Positions 34,919 to 46,400 of a stretch of 64,000 nucleotides of DNA are shown in pieces. Under the pieces are notes generated by a model. It saw only the letters and a program-made list of their open reading frames with translations. It did no database searches and had not been told where the DNA came from. The stretch is from Hemerocallis citrina (taxonomy: Eukaryota > Streptophyta > Magnoliopsida > Asparagales > Asphodelaceae), in NCBI GenBank assembly GCA_017893485.1, contig CM030360.1:147479249-147543248 (forward strand), written 5' to 3'. The translations under genes and the position numbers were made by a program. Numbering within the stretch: the first letter of the stretch is position 1; each line of letters starts with the position of its first letter.

Positions 34919-36329
34919 TCTCTACTACTATAATGGGAGAAGGCCTTAGTGTAATTTGTCCATATCCCAACCCGTGCAACGCACGTTTAATTAAACTCTA
35001 CAATATAAACCAATGAAAGAGAAACCAAAACCCCCAAATCCCTTATTTCACACACAGCATAGAAATATAATTAAACCATGTCCGGCGCTTATTACCACCA
35101 GCCGCCTCCTCCCTACTACCCTTCTTCGCCTCCTCCTTCCTCCTTTTACCCCGACTACCCTCCCCCTCCCATCCCCGGCGCCGCCCACCACCAACCCCCT
35201 CCTCCTCCTCCTCCTTACTACACTCACCATTACCACACCCTGGCACCGCCGCCTCCGCCACATCACTACTCTCTCCCTCCGCCGCCGCCGCCTCCAACTC
35301 AGCCCGAGATTCAGAATGGCCTCTAAACCCTCTTCATAGCCGGCCTCCCTGACGACGTCCAGGCCCGCGAGATCTACAACCTCTTCCGCGAATTCCTCGG
35401 CTTCGAGTCGTCCCAGTTCCATGCTGCCGGACATACTCGCGTAAGCACACACAAATCCATTTGTTTATTTGTTGATTACGTACCCTTTTTATAGAAAGAA
35501 GACAGCTTGATTGATGGATAGGATTCGATTATATGTTTTTCAGTATGTTAGAATGTAGATGGGTGTTTCGATACAATTTATTAAAATTGCTTTTTTTTAA
35601 AAACCAAAAGCACTTTGCAAAGTTGCAGTTTTTGACCTTTTTCACACTGCATTTTTGTTAAGAATACTTTTTTTTTAAAATATAAATTTTAAGGAGGAGC
35701 ACTTTTGGTTCACACAGGAATACCAAAATGGAGCTGTAGTCTATAGTTTAGTTTGGATGGAAATATAAAGATACATGTACCAGGTGGAGATTCTAGAAGC
35801 ATTTTTAGGATTGAAGGTAAAGCATGATGGAAAACAAATTGGGTGAAGTTGATCATTGTCTGATTGTGTAATAAGAATACAGAAGGAAAAAAAAAACATA
35901 CATATTTTATATCAAGTATTAACATGAAAATTTTAATGGAATAGATAATTAAAATCGACGATGTACTTGCGAAATGATGTTTAACTTATAATTTTTGGTG
36001 AAGAATAAAAGGCAGAGAAGGAAAGGAATGAGAATGGATGGATGGGAGCAGGGACGAGTAGATGTTTTATAGTCATTGGAGGGAGTTGGGTAGAAGGCAA
36101 AAGGATTTGCGTAATAGTAAAGTTTATTAGTCAAAGCTAGGTTTATTATTATGGGAGAAGGCCTTAGTGTCATTTGTAAATCTATCAATTTGTAAGTCTA
36201 CCAACATGTGCAACACACGTACATAACTAATATAAAGAAGGTTTCAGGTACAAACTCATACTATATCTGAATTTTTACTTTTAAAAAATTAAATTTATTA
36301 AGACGTGCATGGCACGTGTAAATTACTAG
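34919..36329 (+). mobile_element. Helitron-bounded segment carrying a gene fragment
   Basis: Left end TCTCTACTACTATAATGGG follows an A (34918) and matches the heads at 12265 and 12471; CCCGTGCAACGCACG lies 50 bp inside. Right end is GACGTGCATGGCACGTGTAAATTACTAG before T (36330): hairpin then CTAG. A second head-like stretch at 36150-36240 (GGGAGAAGGCCTTAGTG, then CAACATGTGCAACACACG) means the right end may belong to a smaller nested Helitron, so the host boundaries are less certain than the ends suggest. Confidence 0.6.
35078..35440 (+). pseudogene. Captured first exon of a proline-rich RRM RNA-binding protein
   Basis: From ATG (35078) the frame reads MSGAYYHQPPPPYYP and a long proline/tyrosine/histidine-rich stretch of about 80 residues, then a stop (TAA, 35324-35326) and immediately TLFIAGLPDDVQAREIYNLF, the start of an RNA-recognition motif (RNP2-like LFIAGLP). 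The exon ends at CGC/GTAAGC (35440/35441), a good splice donor. The intact plant relatives carry a proline-rich N-terminus followed by RRMs. No later RRM exon was found downstream, and the in-frame stop would remove the RRM, so this is a gene fragment. A short 5' leader (about 35010-35077) seems to be included. It is GC-rich in an AT-rich neighbourhood. Confidence 0.72.
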
Positions 36330-37941
36330 TCGGTGGTTAATACCATTACAAAGGGCAGTATGTTACCGTTCACCTCTTGTCCAATCTGGTGGAAGAATAA
36401 ATTTTGGCAGTTTGCTGTTGGGAGCTAATGATATATTGATAAACAAGGAGATTAAATTAATTTATAGAGCTTATGTTTTGTCTGGGTTTGATAACAATCA
36501 TAGAGAGGAGAGGTGTTTTATCTTCAGTCTTCAGAAGACATGCATCAAAGGATGTTGATATTCAACTTTATTTTGTTGGAGCTCTTTGATTGAGTTGTGA
36601 ATATCTTTTTTTAATGGTTCTTGAGATTGCCAAACGTAGACGGTAGCATCGTTTCAGATACATCCAAACTGAGAGCTTGAAGGGTTAGCTTAATAAGATA
36701 CACGAGTGATGAAAGTTGAGATTAAGAAGGCCCATCTCACCATAAATGATGAAGTTTTTGGGCCCCTAGGCCTTTATCAGAAGGAGAAAAAAAAAAGTTT
36801 TAATGGTGGGTTAATAAACAGGTAAACAAGAAAAAACGGGAAGAGAGGGTGCTTGAACTCACTTTTTTTGTGTGCTGGTAATTGCTATAACTTTGTTTTG
36901 AGATATCATATCAGAAGCTTTCCTTTTATCAATCATTTGCTTTGAAACATCCAAATTAATGGTAGGGTAGGAGCTAAAGCTGAAGCTAGGAAACAACCAA
37001 AATTTGGTGGACCTTTTGGGAGCAGTCTGAGTTTGACTCGAGGTGATCAGAGTGAAGGTGTTAAAATTTGGGACCATTGGAACTCTCTTTCTCATATTCA
37101 GAAGCATGACATTCATTTCTTTGTGAAATTTGGGTTCGTTAAGGGATTCTTGTGGGCCCTATGCTCATGTTTCATCAATTTGAAGATAATTGTATATTTT
37201 TTTTATTTTTATTTTTTATTTTTTTTCAAATGGGTGTACTCAATCTACATTTTTTGTGTAGAATTTTAGATATTACATGATACTATGTAAAAAAAAAAAA
37301 AAAATTAGCTGTTATATGCCCGATTTCTTCCTAACATACCAGTGACTCTATTATTGTTTAATAATGTTATTTTTCATAATTAAATGTGCATATTACTTTA
37401 TTTCTCTATTTAAGTGAAAATTAAGATAGACAGAATGTGAAGAGTTGTTTTGGAAAAGTATATTTTTATAATTTAAAAAAGAAAAGAAAGTTAAGTTGTA
37501 AAAAAGAGAGAGAGAGAAAGAGTACTTATTCATGTGACAGTAGGGGTATAATGGTTAATCTAATCAAAGATTGAGGTCATTAATACTAAAACAGGGAATC
37601 ACAACAAGTTTACCTGTTTTGTACACCCATCCGGAAAGGGGGAAAAAACATGAGTATAATTATCTGCAAATATTTGGGAAAACATTGTTTAGTTTAGTGA
37701 AATTTATCCTTTACCGAAAGGAGAAGGCATGAAAGATTTTTTTACCATCTCGACTATTATAAGTAGAGAAGAGTCGTATGAAAGAAATGGAGCGACATTT
37801 TCTTATTATTTGTGAAGTCAATTTGCATATACAATAAATACATTTTTATCTTCTCAACTATATATGAAATATTGTGAATACAGAGTATTCAAAATGATTC
37901 GTTCCTTTATTTATATACAGATACATAATAACAACAACAAC
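36330..37941. other. No recognisable gene; low-complexity patches
   Basis: AT-rich sequence with T- and A-runs near 37198-37230 and 37289-37305 and a short (GA)n run near 37505. No coding frame longer than about 85 codons carries a recognisable motif. Confidence 0.4.
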
Positions 37942-37953
37942 AACAATATTAAA

Positions 37954-38196
37954 TACAGAGTGGCCTAGTGGTAAGAGCGATGGGACTTGGAGTGTGCTCC
38001 TCCAAGATCCTGGGTTCGAACCCTACGGTTCCCATAGATGGGGATTAAATACCTCTGGGTGGCCAGTGACCACCATGGCTATGCTAGATTGGCTAGCGCA
38101 TAAACCCAACCAAAGGTTGGGGCTCCTAGTCACGGGACTGGGATTAGTCTGACCCAAAAGAGGGGGATGGAACCCAGTATAATCAAAAAAAAAAAA
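37954..38196 (+). mobile_element. tRNA-derived SINE with 12 bp target duplication
   Basis: A box GTGGCCTAGTGGTAAGAGC and B box GGGTTCGAACCC lie about 50 bp apart at the 5' end. The body has a GGTTGGGG hairpin region and the element ends in an A-run. It is flanked by a perfect duplication AACAATATTAAA (37942-37953 and 38197-38208). These are the defining features of a plant SINE transcribed by RNA polymerase III and copied by LINE machinery. Length 243 bp is typical. Confidence 0.9.
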
Positions 38197-38208
38197 AACA
38201 ATATTAAA

Positions 38209-38585
38209 GCAATATCTTATGTAAAACCACAAGCTATCATTACTAAAATTTGTTGTCTATGTGAATGCATTTGTGTAGTACATAAAATGTAAGATAATTA
38301 TATAGTATATGTTTGTTAACTCTATTAGTAAAGTTTGCATTAGTTTATTCTGGAAAGGTAACTAAATATTAATGTTCATACCATTAATGTGTGCACCAGT
38401 ACTTAGTATTTTTGTCTTGTTTACTGTTCATTCAGGGCTTCTTTAATAGTATGACGTGGTTGATCCTTTTATAGCAAGTGACCAGCAATCTTCTCATTAT
38501 TTGATTATTAGGAGTAACAGATTTATGGAGAGTTGCTGCAGGAAAATTGTGAAGGAGTGAAGGATCCGTGAAAAAATACATAGGC
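38209..38585. other. No recognisable feature
   Basis: AT-rich sequence without coding or repeat signals. Confidence 0.4.
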
Positions 38586-38968
38586 TAAATTTTTAAGAAC
38601 CATACTAAATTTTGGGTCATTTTAAGAAAACCGCACTAAGATTTTTTTATAAAAAAACCGTACAAAATTTCAATTTAATAAAACACACACAGACGGAATT
38701 TCAATCTGTTGCTTTTTTTGCATGTGCGATGCACGTGACCTATTTTTCTGACCAAAATACTCCTGTATAAATAAACCTAAATTTAAAAAAAATAAAAAAC
38801 CACACTAAACTTTGGGCAATTTAAAAAAAACCGCACTTAGTTTTTTTAATTTAAAAAACCGCACAAAATATCAGTTTAATAAAACACACACAGTCGGAGT
38901 TTCAATCCGTTACCTTTTTTGCACGTGCGATGCACGTGACCTATTTTTCTGACCAAAATATCCCTGCT
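38586..38968 (+). repeat. Two tandem copies of a 200 bp repeat upstream of the GRF gene remnant
   Basis: Unit 1 (about 38586-38785) and unit 2 (about 38786-38968) share AAAACCGCAC, AATTTAATAAAACACACACAG-like stretches, the word GTGCGATGCACGTGACC and CTATTTTTCTGACCAAAATA. The phrase GACCAAAATACCCCTG appears again at 43082, beyond the gene. Confidence 0.8.
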
Positions 38969-39323
38969 TGCGATTCGAAAACCCCTATCTCTCTGCCCTC
39001 TTCTTCTTCATCAATATCCCCAAATCAAACCCTAATCAAGTTTCCCACCCTACAAATCAACCCATCTCTTCTTCCTCCTTACTCGATCGGTCGATCTGAA
39101 ATTCCCCAAACCCTAACTTCCCAACCTGGATCTTATGATGTAATCAGAAGCGAATAATCATTCTAAAAGCTCCTTGTCAAGTTTAATCTGTATTCAATTT
39201 CAGTCTCTCATATATATTTGCATATGTACAATTTTGATGTTTGCATACAACTACTTGCAGATTCCACAACTTCCAAAGCTATAAGGAGCAGGTCCCCTAA
39301 CATTTGTGATGGAGGTAGAACCA
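38969..39323 (+). pseudogene. GRF-zinc-finger gene remnant, 5' part
   Basis: A CT-rich leader (38985-39120) with CCCTAATC/CCCTAAC words looks like a plant 5' untranslated region. A likely intron ends at CTACTTGCAG (about 39261), after which the frame reads STTSKAIRSRSPNICDGGRT up to 39323, where the solo LTR starts. The frame continues after the LTR at 42581. The start codon could not be placed with confidence. Confidence 0.55.
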
Positions 39324-42300
39324 TGTAACCCTAGTTGCTCTTATTTGTATTTCTATTAATTATATTAATAAATTTTTGATTATTTATTTTATTTCTGGCT
39401 TGTATTCATTTTCATTTCTCTTGTATGGTGTGTTGTTTTTCTCTCTCTTGTGATTCGTTTTGCATTGATTCAGCTTTTTATTCTAATTTTATTTGCCCTA
39501 CAACTTGTTCTTGAGCTTGTATATTGTTTAAACCTATTTCATGGCCTAATTGTCTTTTATTGGATTCTTCATACCTTATTGGATACTACCCAGTTCACCC
39601 AAGCCCATATTACCTCTATTTAAACACCCTAATTGAACCCTAACCATAATTATCAACCTTAATACCTATTCTCTCTCTCCTCCTAGCCTTCACCCTCTCT
39701 CTCCCCTGACCCCGACCTACCCCCGACCTTTCTCCTTCACTATCGTCGTCTCCGACGCCGGCGACATCCCCCGACCACCAGACCCCCTCCTTCCTCTCTT
39801 CTCCCCTTCGTTGTAGTCGCATCCCAACCCAGGCCGAACCCCAGTCCCGCTGTCGTCCTCTCTGTGGTCAAGTGCCGCCGTGACCCTGGGCCGATGCTGT
39901 CGTCGCCCTTACTGTTGGTGTCGACGCTCTTGCTGTTGGTGTCGACGCTCTTGCTGGTGTTGCTGCTGCCGGTCTTGCTGTTGTTGTGCGCTGTCTCTTT
40001 GGGTGTGTGCACATACGTCGTGCGCACATGCTTTTGTGTGCACGAGTTTCGTTGGCTTGGAGTTCTCGTCTCTTGTTCGTGTTCGTTGTGTTTGTTGTTT
40101 GGGATCCATTCCCGTTATTTTACTCTTCGTTTTCGTCGTCTTCATAACCAGGCAAGTAGCTTGTATGTGTTTCTTTTTGTCATACAAGTTAATACCGTAA
40201 GTAATTTAGTATGAAAATATTGTACTCTCATGATGATTCATATTTGTTAGTTAACCGTTGACATCATCTCTTTGATCATGAGTAGTTATAATAATTGACA
40301 CCAGTTGCATGAAAACAAATAGATTAGATGATACTTTGACTGTATGTTGTTTGTGAATTGTGACACACCGTATGTTGTGGTTGACTGTTGTTTAGATGTG
40401 TGTTGGTTGTATTATCTCATTATAGACCGTTTATTCACATGCCATGCTGATTTGAGTAACCCACATATCTCATGCTTTGTATGACATCTAGATTGGACCG
40501 TTTGTAGTTAAGTTGTTTGATAAAATGCCGAAAAAAACTTTATTTTTGCTGCTGCCCTATTTTGTACAGTAATTTCGACTCTGTTAATACCAGTAAAATA
40601 AATAAGTTTGTGAATATAATTTGTAGCAATTGTTTTCTAGTTTCCAGAACTTTTGACGGATTTGAATTCCGAGTTTTTATGCACGAGTTATTGCTATTTT
40701 ACTGCAAACATGTCGTATTTTCTAGATTCTGAACTACATGTATTATGTATGGAATATTATTTTAAAACTGATATTAAAAGTAGAATTTGAACTCTATATT
40801 TTGCTGAGTATGTTTAAACATTGCTGGGATCAATCTCTAATTTTTGTAGAATTAATTAATGACTTTTGTATCTCATTTCATACTTATGAGACTAGTCGAT
40901 ATATTTCCAAACTGCATGTTGTTCGATAAAGAATTTTGTTTTCAACCTGATTCTATTCGTTTTTTATGAAAGCCTTGTGAATAAGAAATGTAGCCTTATT
41001 TGTCTATTTTACTAAACTTTTGACGGATCTGGATTTCGAATTATACTTTATGAATTATTTCTGTTTTGGTACTGCTGTGTCTGAACTTTCAGAATTGAGA
41101 TTTTGTCGTATTACTCTGTTTTCCCAATTTTGTTGACTATACTATCTGTAATATAAATTCATGATATTTTATATTTTGAAACTAGATATGTTAAGGATTC
41201 TTCCAGATTTTTCTCAGATTTAATTATGATGATTTTAAACTCTTTCCATGGTTATAAACATGATTTTGCATTTTATGGCTGAACATAACTTCTGCATTAA
41301 ACGTTGTTTTCGATCCTATTTCTGTGGCTGATGTGTGACTTATATATATGTGCTGGAATCGGCAGAGAGTCTAGTTTCTAGATTTTCTGATGAATCTGGA
41401 TTTTCTATTCTGTAACAATGGGAATCTCAGAATTTGTACAGTAGTGTCTTGCTGTCCAGTTGTGAAAATGTCGTTGTTTTGACTATTATGAGTTATTTTT
41501 ATCAACCGTTGCAATCACTAATTCATATTAGACTTATTTTCTGTGCTTTCCATGTCTTTAGCATGTTTTTATTCGTTCACACATGTTTATTAATAATAAA
41601 AGAAATCAAGCCGGGGTTTTTAAGGGAAAAAGATCGAGTAGTGGACAATATAGAAATACATATTCAGAAGGGACTCGTTTCTCCACTGTTTACTGTGGCA
41701 CCTACTGTTTATCTCTAGATGCATGAGGGCATGATCCATGAAACTGTTACTGTTGTTACTATTACTGTTTATCTGAATATATTGCCCTATAGAAGTTCCA
41801 CTACAAAATCTTAAAGCGAAACTGTTTGATGTAGCAAACATGTGGTAAAATCTAGGACGCACTAAGTGCTACATAGTTAGTAATGAACATTAGACATAAG
41901 AATAACTGTTTGCACTGTCATATCCTGTTACGGTTACTGTGGACTTTACTGTTACTGTTGATTACTACTACTGTTGACACACCGTTACAGTTAATCCCTA
42001 CTGTTACTGTTGTGCTGCTCCTATTATCACTACACTGTTTACTGCTATCTGTAGATTGTTATAATTAGTGCTTTTCCCATGTTAGTATCACCTTTTAGTT
42101 TAATTTTTCTCCCTGTTTTCCTACTTGTATTGCTTGCGACCCAGACATGCATCTAACGGGCGATATGTTTTCCTATTTTTTCTATTTTCTTTGTAATTGC
42201 CCTATGAGCAGGTTTTGCTGATCAATTGCCTACTGGAGTTGGTGAGCAAAAAATTTGAGCTGTGCAATTAGGATAATTTGCTTAAAATATTTTGATGAAC

Positions 42301-42575
42301 TATTTTATTTCCTAAACTGTATTGAGACTTGTGTTTGGGCTTATTGTCCCAGGATTATTGTTTTGTTTCGGATCTAGTATTTGTTGGAACATTTATTATT
42401 GATGCAATAAATACTGTTGAGTTATATTGTTTTTGCGTGCTTGGTTGAAGTATACTGTTATATTTACTAGTATGATGAGTCAAGCAGGTCCGTACAGCTT
42501 ATGGATGGTGAAAACTATCTGCTGGGCTTAGTCACGTACCGTATTCCATATTCTTTTAGGAAGCGAGGCGTGACA
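39324..42575 (+). mobile_element. Solo LTR (3.25 kb) splitting the GRF gene
   Basis: Runs from TGTAACCCTAG to GAGGCGTGACA. Flanking 5-mers are AACCA (39319-39323) and AACCC (42576-42580), a duplication with one mismatch. The element matches the LTR at 52463-56127 in the same orientation, including GGATCC(A/G)TTCCCGTTAT, GGCAAGTA(G/A)CTTGTA, AATCAAGCCGGG and the end GGAAGCG(A/G)GGCGTGACA. Low-complexity ACTGTT repeats lie at 41737-42055. Open frames inside, including a CT-rich one near 39860-40210, are not shared in frame between the two copies and are not called genes. No internal domain, primer site or polypurine tract was found. Confidence 0.8.
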
Positions 42576-42960
42576 AACCCTACTGTGTCATCACAAGGAG
42601 CCTGCTGTTGTTAAGATAGCCAGTACATCTGCTAATGCTGGAAGATACTTCGCTGGATGCCCAAATTGAAAAACTGATAATTACCAATTTTTTAGGTGGG
42701 TATAACTTGTGGGAAATAACAAGGGAGATAAAGCATACTCAGATTTGAAAGCAGAAAATGTTAAGGTGAGTTTGCTAGCTGAGGAAACAAGTAGAAGGTT
42801 ACAAAAACTGGAAGTAGAGTGCGACTCACTGCTAAAGAAGGTAGTGGATTTGAAGGTAAAGGAGGGAACAATGAAGGAGTTTACTGTGTCGTTGTTTGTA
42901 TTAGTTTTTTTTATATGTGTTGAAATAGCAGTATTGAATTGTTCAAAGATTGTATTTTGA
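42576..42960 (+). pseudogene. GRF-zinc-finger gene remnant, 3' part
   Basis: In frame with the 5' part once the LTR and one duplicate are removed, it reads CHHKEPAVVKIASTSANAGR then YFAGCPN, a stop in place of the next residue, KTDNYQFFRWV and a second stop. This is the GRF zinc-finger pattern (cysteine pair, T/S-x-N-x-GR-x-F-x-x-CP, then F-x-W). The later cysteine is replaced by tyrosine in DNYQFF. It is followed by a coiled coil (SDLKAENVKVSLLAEETSRR, LQKLEVECDSLLKKVVDLK) and a hydrophobic C-terminal segment VSLFVLVFFICVEIAVL. This small architecture, GRF finger plus coiled coil plus tail anchor, is a known plant family of unknown function resembling Arabidopsis At4g04775. Two stops and the lost cysteine make it a pseudogene. 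Confidence 0.78.
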
Positions 42961-43118
42961 TGATAATGTAATTTAAGTATTTTGAATTGTGAAATATGCA
43001 TTAAGTTTGCTGGATGGATATGAATGTTTGGGTTGTTTGCGTAGTTGAGATTTAGTATTAGCAATGAAGATAGATCAAGTTGACCAAAATACCCCTGTTT
43101 GAGATTTTGAATACTGCC
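42961..43118 (+). other. Flank of the GRF remnant containing a hairpin arm
   Basis: Holds the left arm (43041-43085) of an inverted repeat whose right arm is at 50444-50485, and the phrase GACCAAAATACCCCTG also found upstream of the GRF remnant. The LINE insertion separates the arms. Confidence 0.6.
43041..43085 (+). repeat. Inverted repeat, left arm
   Basis: GTAGTTGAGATTTAGTATTA and onward is the reverse complement of 50444-50485 with only a few mismatches. Before the LINE inserted, the arms were about 50 bp apart. Confidence 0.85.
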
Positions 43119-43135
43119 TGTTAGTATTAGTTGTT

Positions 43136-43405
43136 TTTTTTTTAGGTTAAAGGTGGAATAACGCCACCCTGTTTCATTAATAAGAAATTAATAAAACAAC
43201 CCCAGGTGTACTGGGTGAAATACAGAAGTACAGTGCAGAAAATAAAACATAATCCCCCAACAAATCCTGGGGGGTGGGTCTAATCATCCATACAACATAC
43301 AACCAAAAGTACAGTAGAGCGAAACAAAATACAAAGTAGAGGAGATTGCGGCTATTGGAAATCCGATGTAGCATGTTCCATATGAGTATGGAGGGCGCCT
43401 ACCCC
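43136..43405 (-). other. LINE 3' untranslated region and poly(A)
   Basis: Read on the minus strand it ends CAGGGTGGCGTTATTCCACC then a short purine stretch and A-run. The same tail word occurs at 57305-57346 on the plus strand. Confidence 0.85.
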
Positions 43406-46400
43406 TCAGTCCAGTGTCGGCCCAAACTCTATCTCCTCATCATCAAATTCCTCCACCTGGAAGATTCTGGCAATCCTCCCTCTCGCTCCTGTGGCAGCAG
43501 CTGTGGCCCAAAAAGAAATAAGATGCATGATATGAGTAAGGTTACCAGAAATACTATTATATGAAGCACGAAAATAGAAATTATTTCTGTCTAGCCATAA
43601 CACCCAAGTAGTTGTCGTGATGGCTATGTACCACGCATCCTTCATTTCGTGTCGTATCGAGACAAATTTGGGGCCAATCCACAAATTCTCATATTCGCTG
43701 GAGTAGTCACATGTTCCTAAGGCTCGTAATACCTCTACCATAGTTGCTTTACTCCTTGGGCAGTGAATAAAAAGGTGATTCAAATTCTCCGCATGCATGT
43801 TGCAGAATCTGCAGTTGGTCGCTATCTAGGGTTGTCTTTTGGCAAGGTTCTCTCTAGTGAGGATTGCATTATTGAGCACTAGCCAAAGGAAGATCCTGAC
43901 TTTAAGGGGGGTTTTGGCCTTCCATAACACCTGTGCCCAACTGGTTCTGCATCCTCAAAAGTGAATTCGATGGTACAGAGATCTAACCTGTGAAAGCTCC
44001 CTTGGTCTCGAGTTCCTAGTGCATCTGATCCGAGCCTTGAGTACACATCGCACCGGTCCGTGTAATGTGTATTGGCAATTCAAGCAGTTGCTGACGTAAT
44101 TCTGGGGTAAGAGTTCCTCGAAATGACGGCTTCCAATTGCCCCTCTTACAAGTCTCGGTCACAGATATATTCGGGCGAGTCATTTTCTTATATAGCTCTG
44201 GGAAAGTCTCCTTAAGGGTATGGGAACCACACCATTTGTTCCACCAGAATCTGGTAGACCGTCCATTACCGATAGTCGAAGTAACTGCTGAGTTGAAAGG
44301 TCCGCTTGCTTTGGTAATTCCTTTCCAGGATCGAGAAACTCTAGACCCTACTCGAAGCCTAAACTTCTCGTACCTTTTCTCTGAAGGTATGGTTGAATGA
44401 AATCCTGCCATCCCTCCCCGCTGTGGTGAAGACCTTCCACCACCATTTTTCCCAAAGGGGCAAGGTTCATATCTCTTAGGTCGATGATGCCTAGCCCTCT
44501 ATATTTCTTCTTCATGCATGCAGTACTCCATTTGATCAGGTGGTATCCTCCCATATTCGAATCTGCCCCTTTCCAAAGGAATCATTTTCGAATTCGATCA
44601 ATCCTTTGGATTACCCATTTAGGAAGCTCAAAAAATGATATGTAGTAAATGGACAAATTAGACAACACTGAGTTGATGAGAACCACTCTGCCACCGAGGA
44701 AAAGCAATTTTCTTCTAACCAGACAATCTATCCTCCACCCTGTTTATGATAAGTAGCCAGTCCGTCTTAGTAAGTTTTCCTGGCCTGAGTAGGAGACCTA
44801 AATATTTGATTGGGAACTCGTCTATCATACAGTTTAGTATGGTCGCATGGTCCTGTGCCTCTACATCAGAAAGTGCAATTAGAATCAAAGCACTCTTGTG
44901 GAAATTAATCCTGAGACCTAACCAGAATTCAAAGCAGTAGAGGGCCCCTTTAAAGCAGATCGTCTCTGACCTATTCCCGTTACCAAAGAGTAGGGTGTCA
45001 TCAGCATACTGAAGAATAGTGCACCCTTGATTAGAGCTACTGCTAGCCACCGGCGTTATCCACCCTCTTCTCTGGCAGTTGTCTAGCATGCCCCTCAGCA
45101 CATCTGCTACGATAGTGAATAGCAGAGGTGACAGCAGATCTCCCTGCCGTAGTCCCTTTTTGCACGAAAACGGTAGACCCGGCCGCCCATTAATCGAGAT
45201 TGCCATCTTACTAGTGTATAAACACTGTTTGATCCACCTAATCCATTTGACCCCGAAGCCTCTCCCTATGAGAGCTTCTAGCAAACACTCCCAGTCGACG
45301 GAGTCATATGCTTTCTCAAAGTCCAGTTTGAGGAGGAAATTCTTAGACTGGCCCGTATGGCAGTGGTGGATAACTTGTTATGCGGTAGCCGCACAGTTCA
45401 GGATACATCTGCCCTTGAAGAAACCAGTCTGTGCTTTGCTAATTAAACTATCCATTATGCTTCCCAGGCGGATGGCCAAAATCTTTGTGATGATCTTAAC
45501 TGAGCAGTTTATGAGGCTAATCGGTCTAAAATCTCCCTACCCTCGAAGATTCCACCCGCTTAGGTATTAGAATTACTTCCGCAAAGTTGAACATACCCAA
45601 TCATAGATTTTTGTGGAAGAATTCATCCATCAATGCCATAATGTTCCCTTTTATTTCTTTCGCAGAACACCTTGAAGAACAACATTGGGAATCCGTCTGG
45701 CCCCGACGACTTGTCTGCTCCCATTTGATTGATGGCTTTTTTCACTTCCGTTTCCGAGAAAAGTGCCTCCAAGTTAGCTAGTGTTTACGCTTGGTTCATG
45801 TTGACAGGCCTGCCAGAAATCTTCCCTGAGCGGGACCCTAAAGTCATTCTTTTTCCCAAAGAGGCCATTGTAGTAATCTTGAAAGGTTTTGGAGATCACA
45901 TTCTCGTCTTGCGATGTTTCCGTATTCATTTGTAGTGACAGGACTAGATTGGATCTATGTCTTGCGCTAGCCACTCGGTGGAAGTATGCCGTATTCGCGT
46001 CTCCCTCTTTGAGCCACGAAATCCTCGACCTCTGTTGCATTGATCTCCTCCAGCTTATAAAGATTGGCAATATTTTCTCGGAGCTCTAGAAGCCTGTTTC
46101 TTTTATCTTGTGACAGGACTCTCGTTTCTTCCAATCTTTCTAGCTCATCAATTCCTTCCAAAAATGAATCCTTTGCACGCTATATGGTCGAAAATCTAGA
46201 CCGGTTCCATTTATGCAGCCGCTTTCTCAATCTGCGGACTTTTTCACACCATCGGGATGCTGCATCCACACCAATGGTTGGGAGCGTCCAGTTTTTCATA
46301 ACCATGTGGTGAAATCCTTGGATTTCCAGCTAGGCCTTTTCAAATCTGAACTTCCTTAGTCTTTGAGGACTCTGTATGTCGGCATCAAGCAGGAACGAGG

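Noticed and set aside
35013..35452. Long open frames in the other frames over the RRM exon
   Set aside because: They are shadows of the proline-rich codon pattern; only the 35078 frame leads into an RRM and a splice donor.
37954..38030. tRNA gene
   Set aside because: A and B boxes are present, but no acceptor stem pairs. The segment continues into a SINE body with A-tail and target duplication.
39864..40214. 116-codon plus-strand open frame as a gene
   Set aside because: It lies in the CT-rich part of a solo LTR, is made of low-complexity leucine/valine/cysteine codons and is not kept in frame in the related LTR at 52463.
41803..41815. CACTACAAAAT as a CACTA terminus
   Set aside because: No subterminal repeats or partner end nearby, and it lies inside an LTR at a position also conserved in outline in the related LTR (CCTACGAAATCTAAAACG).
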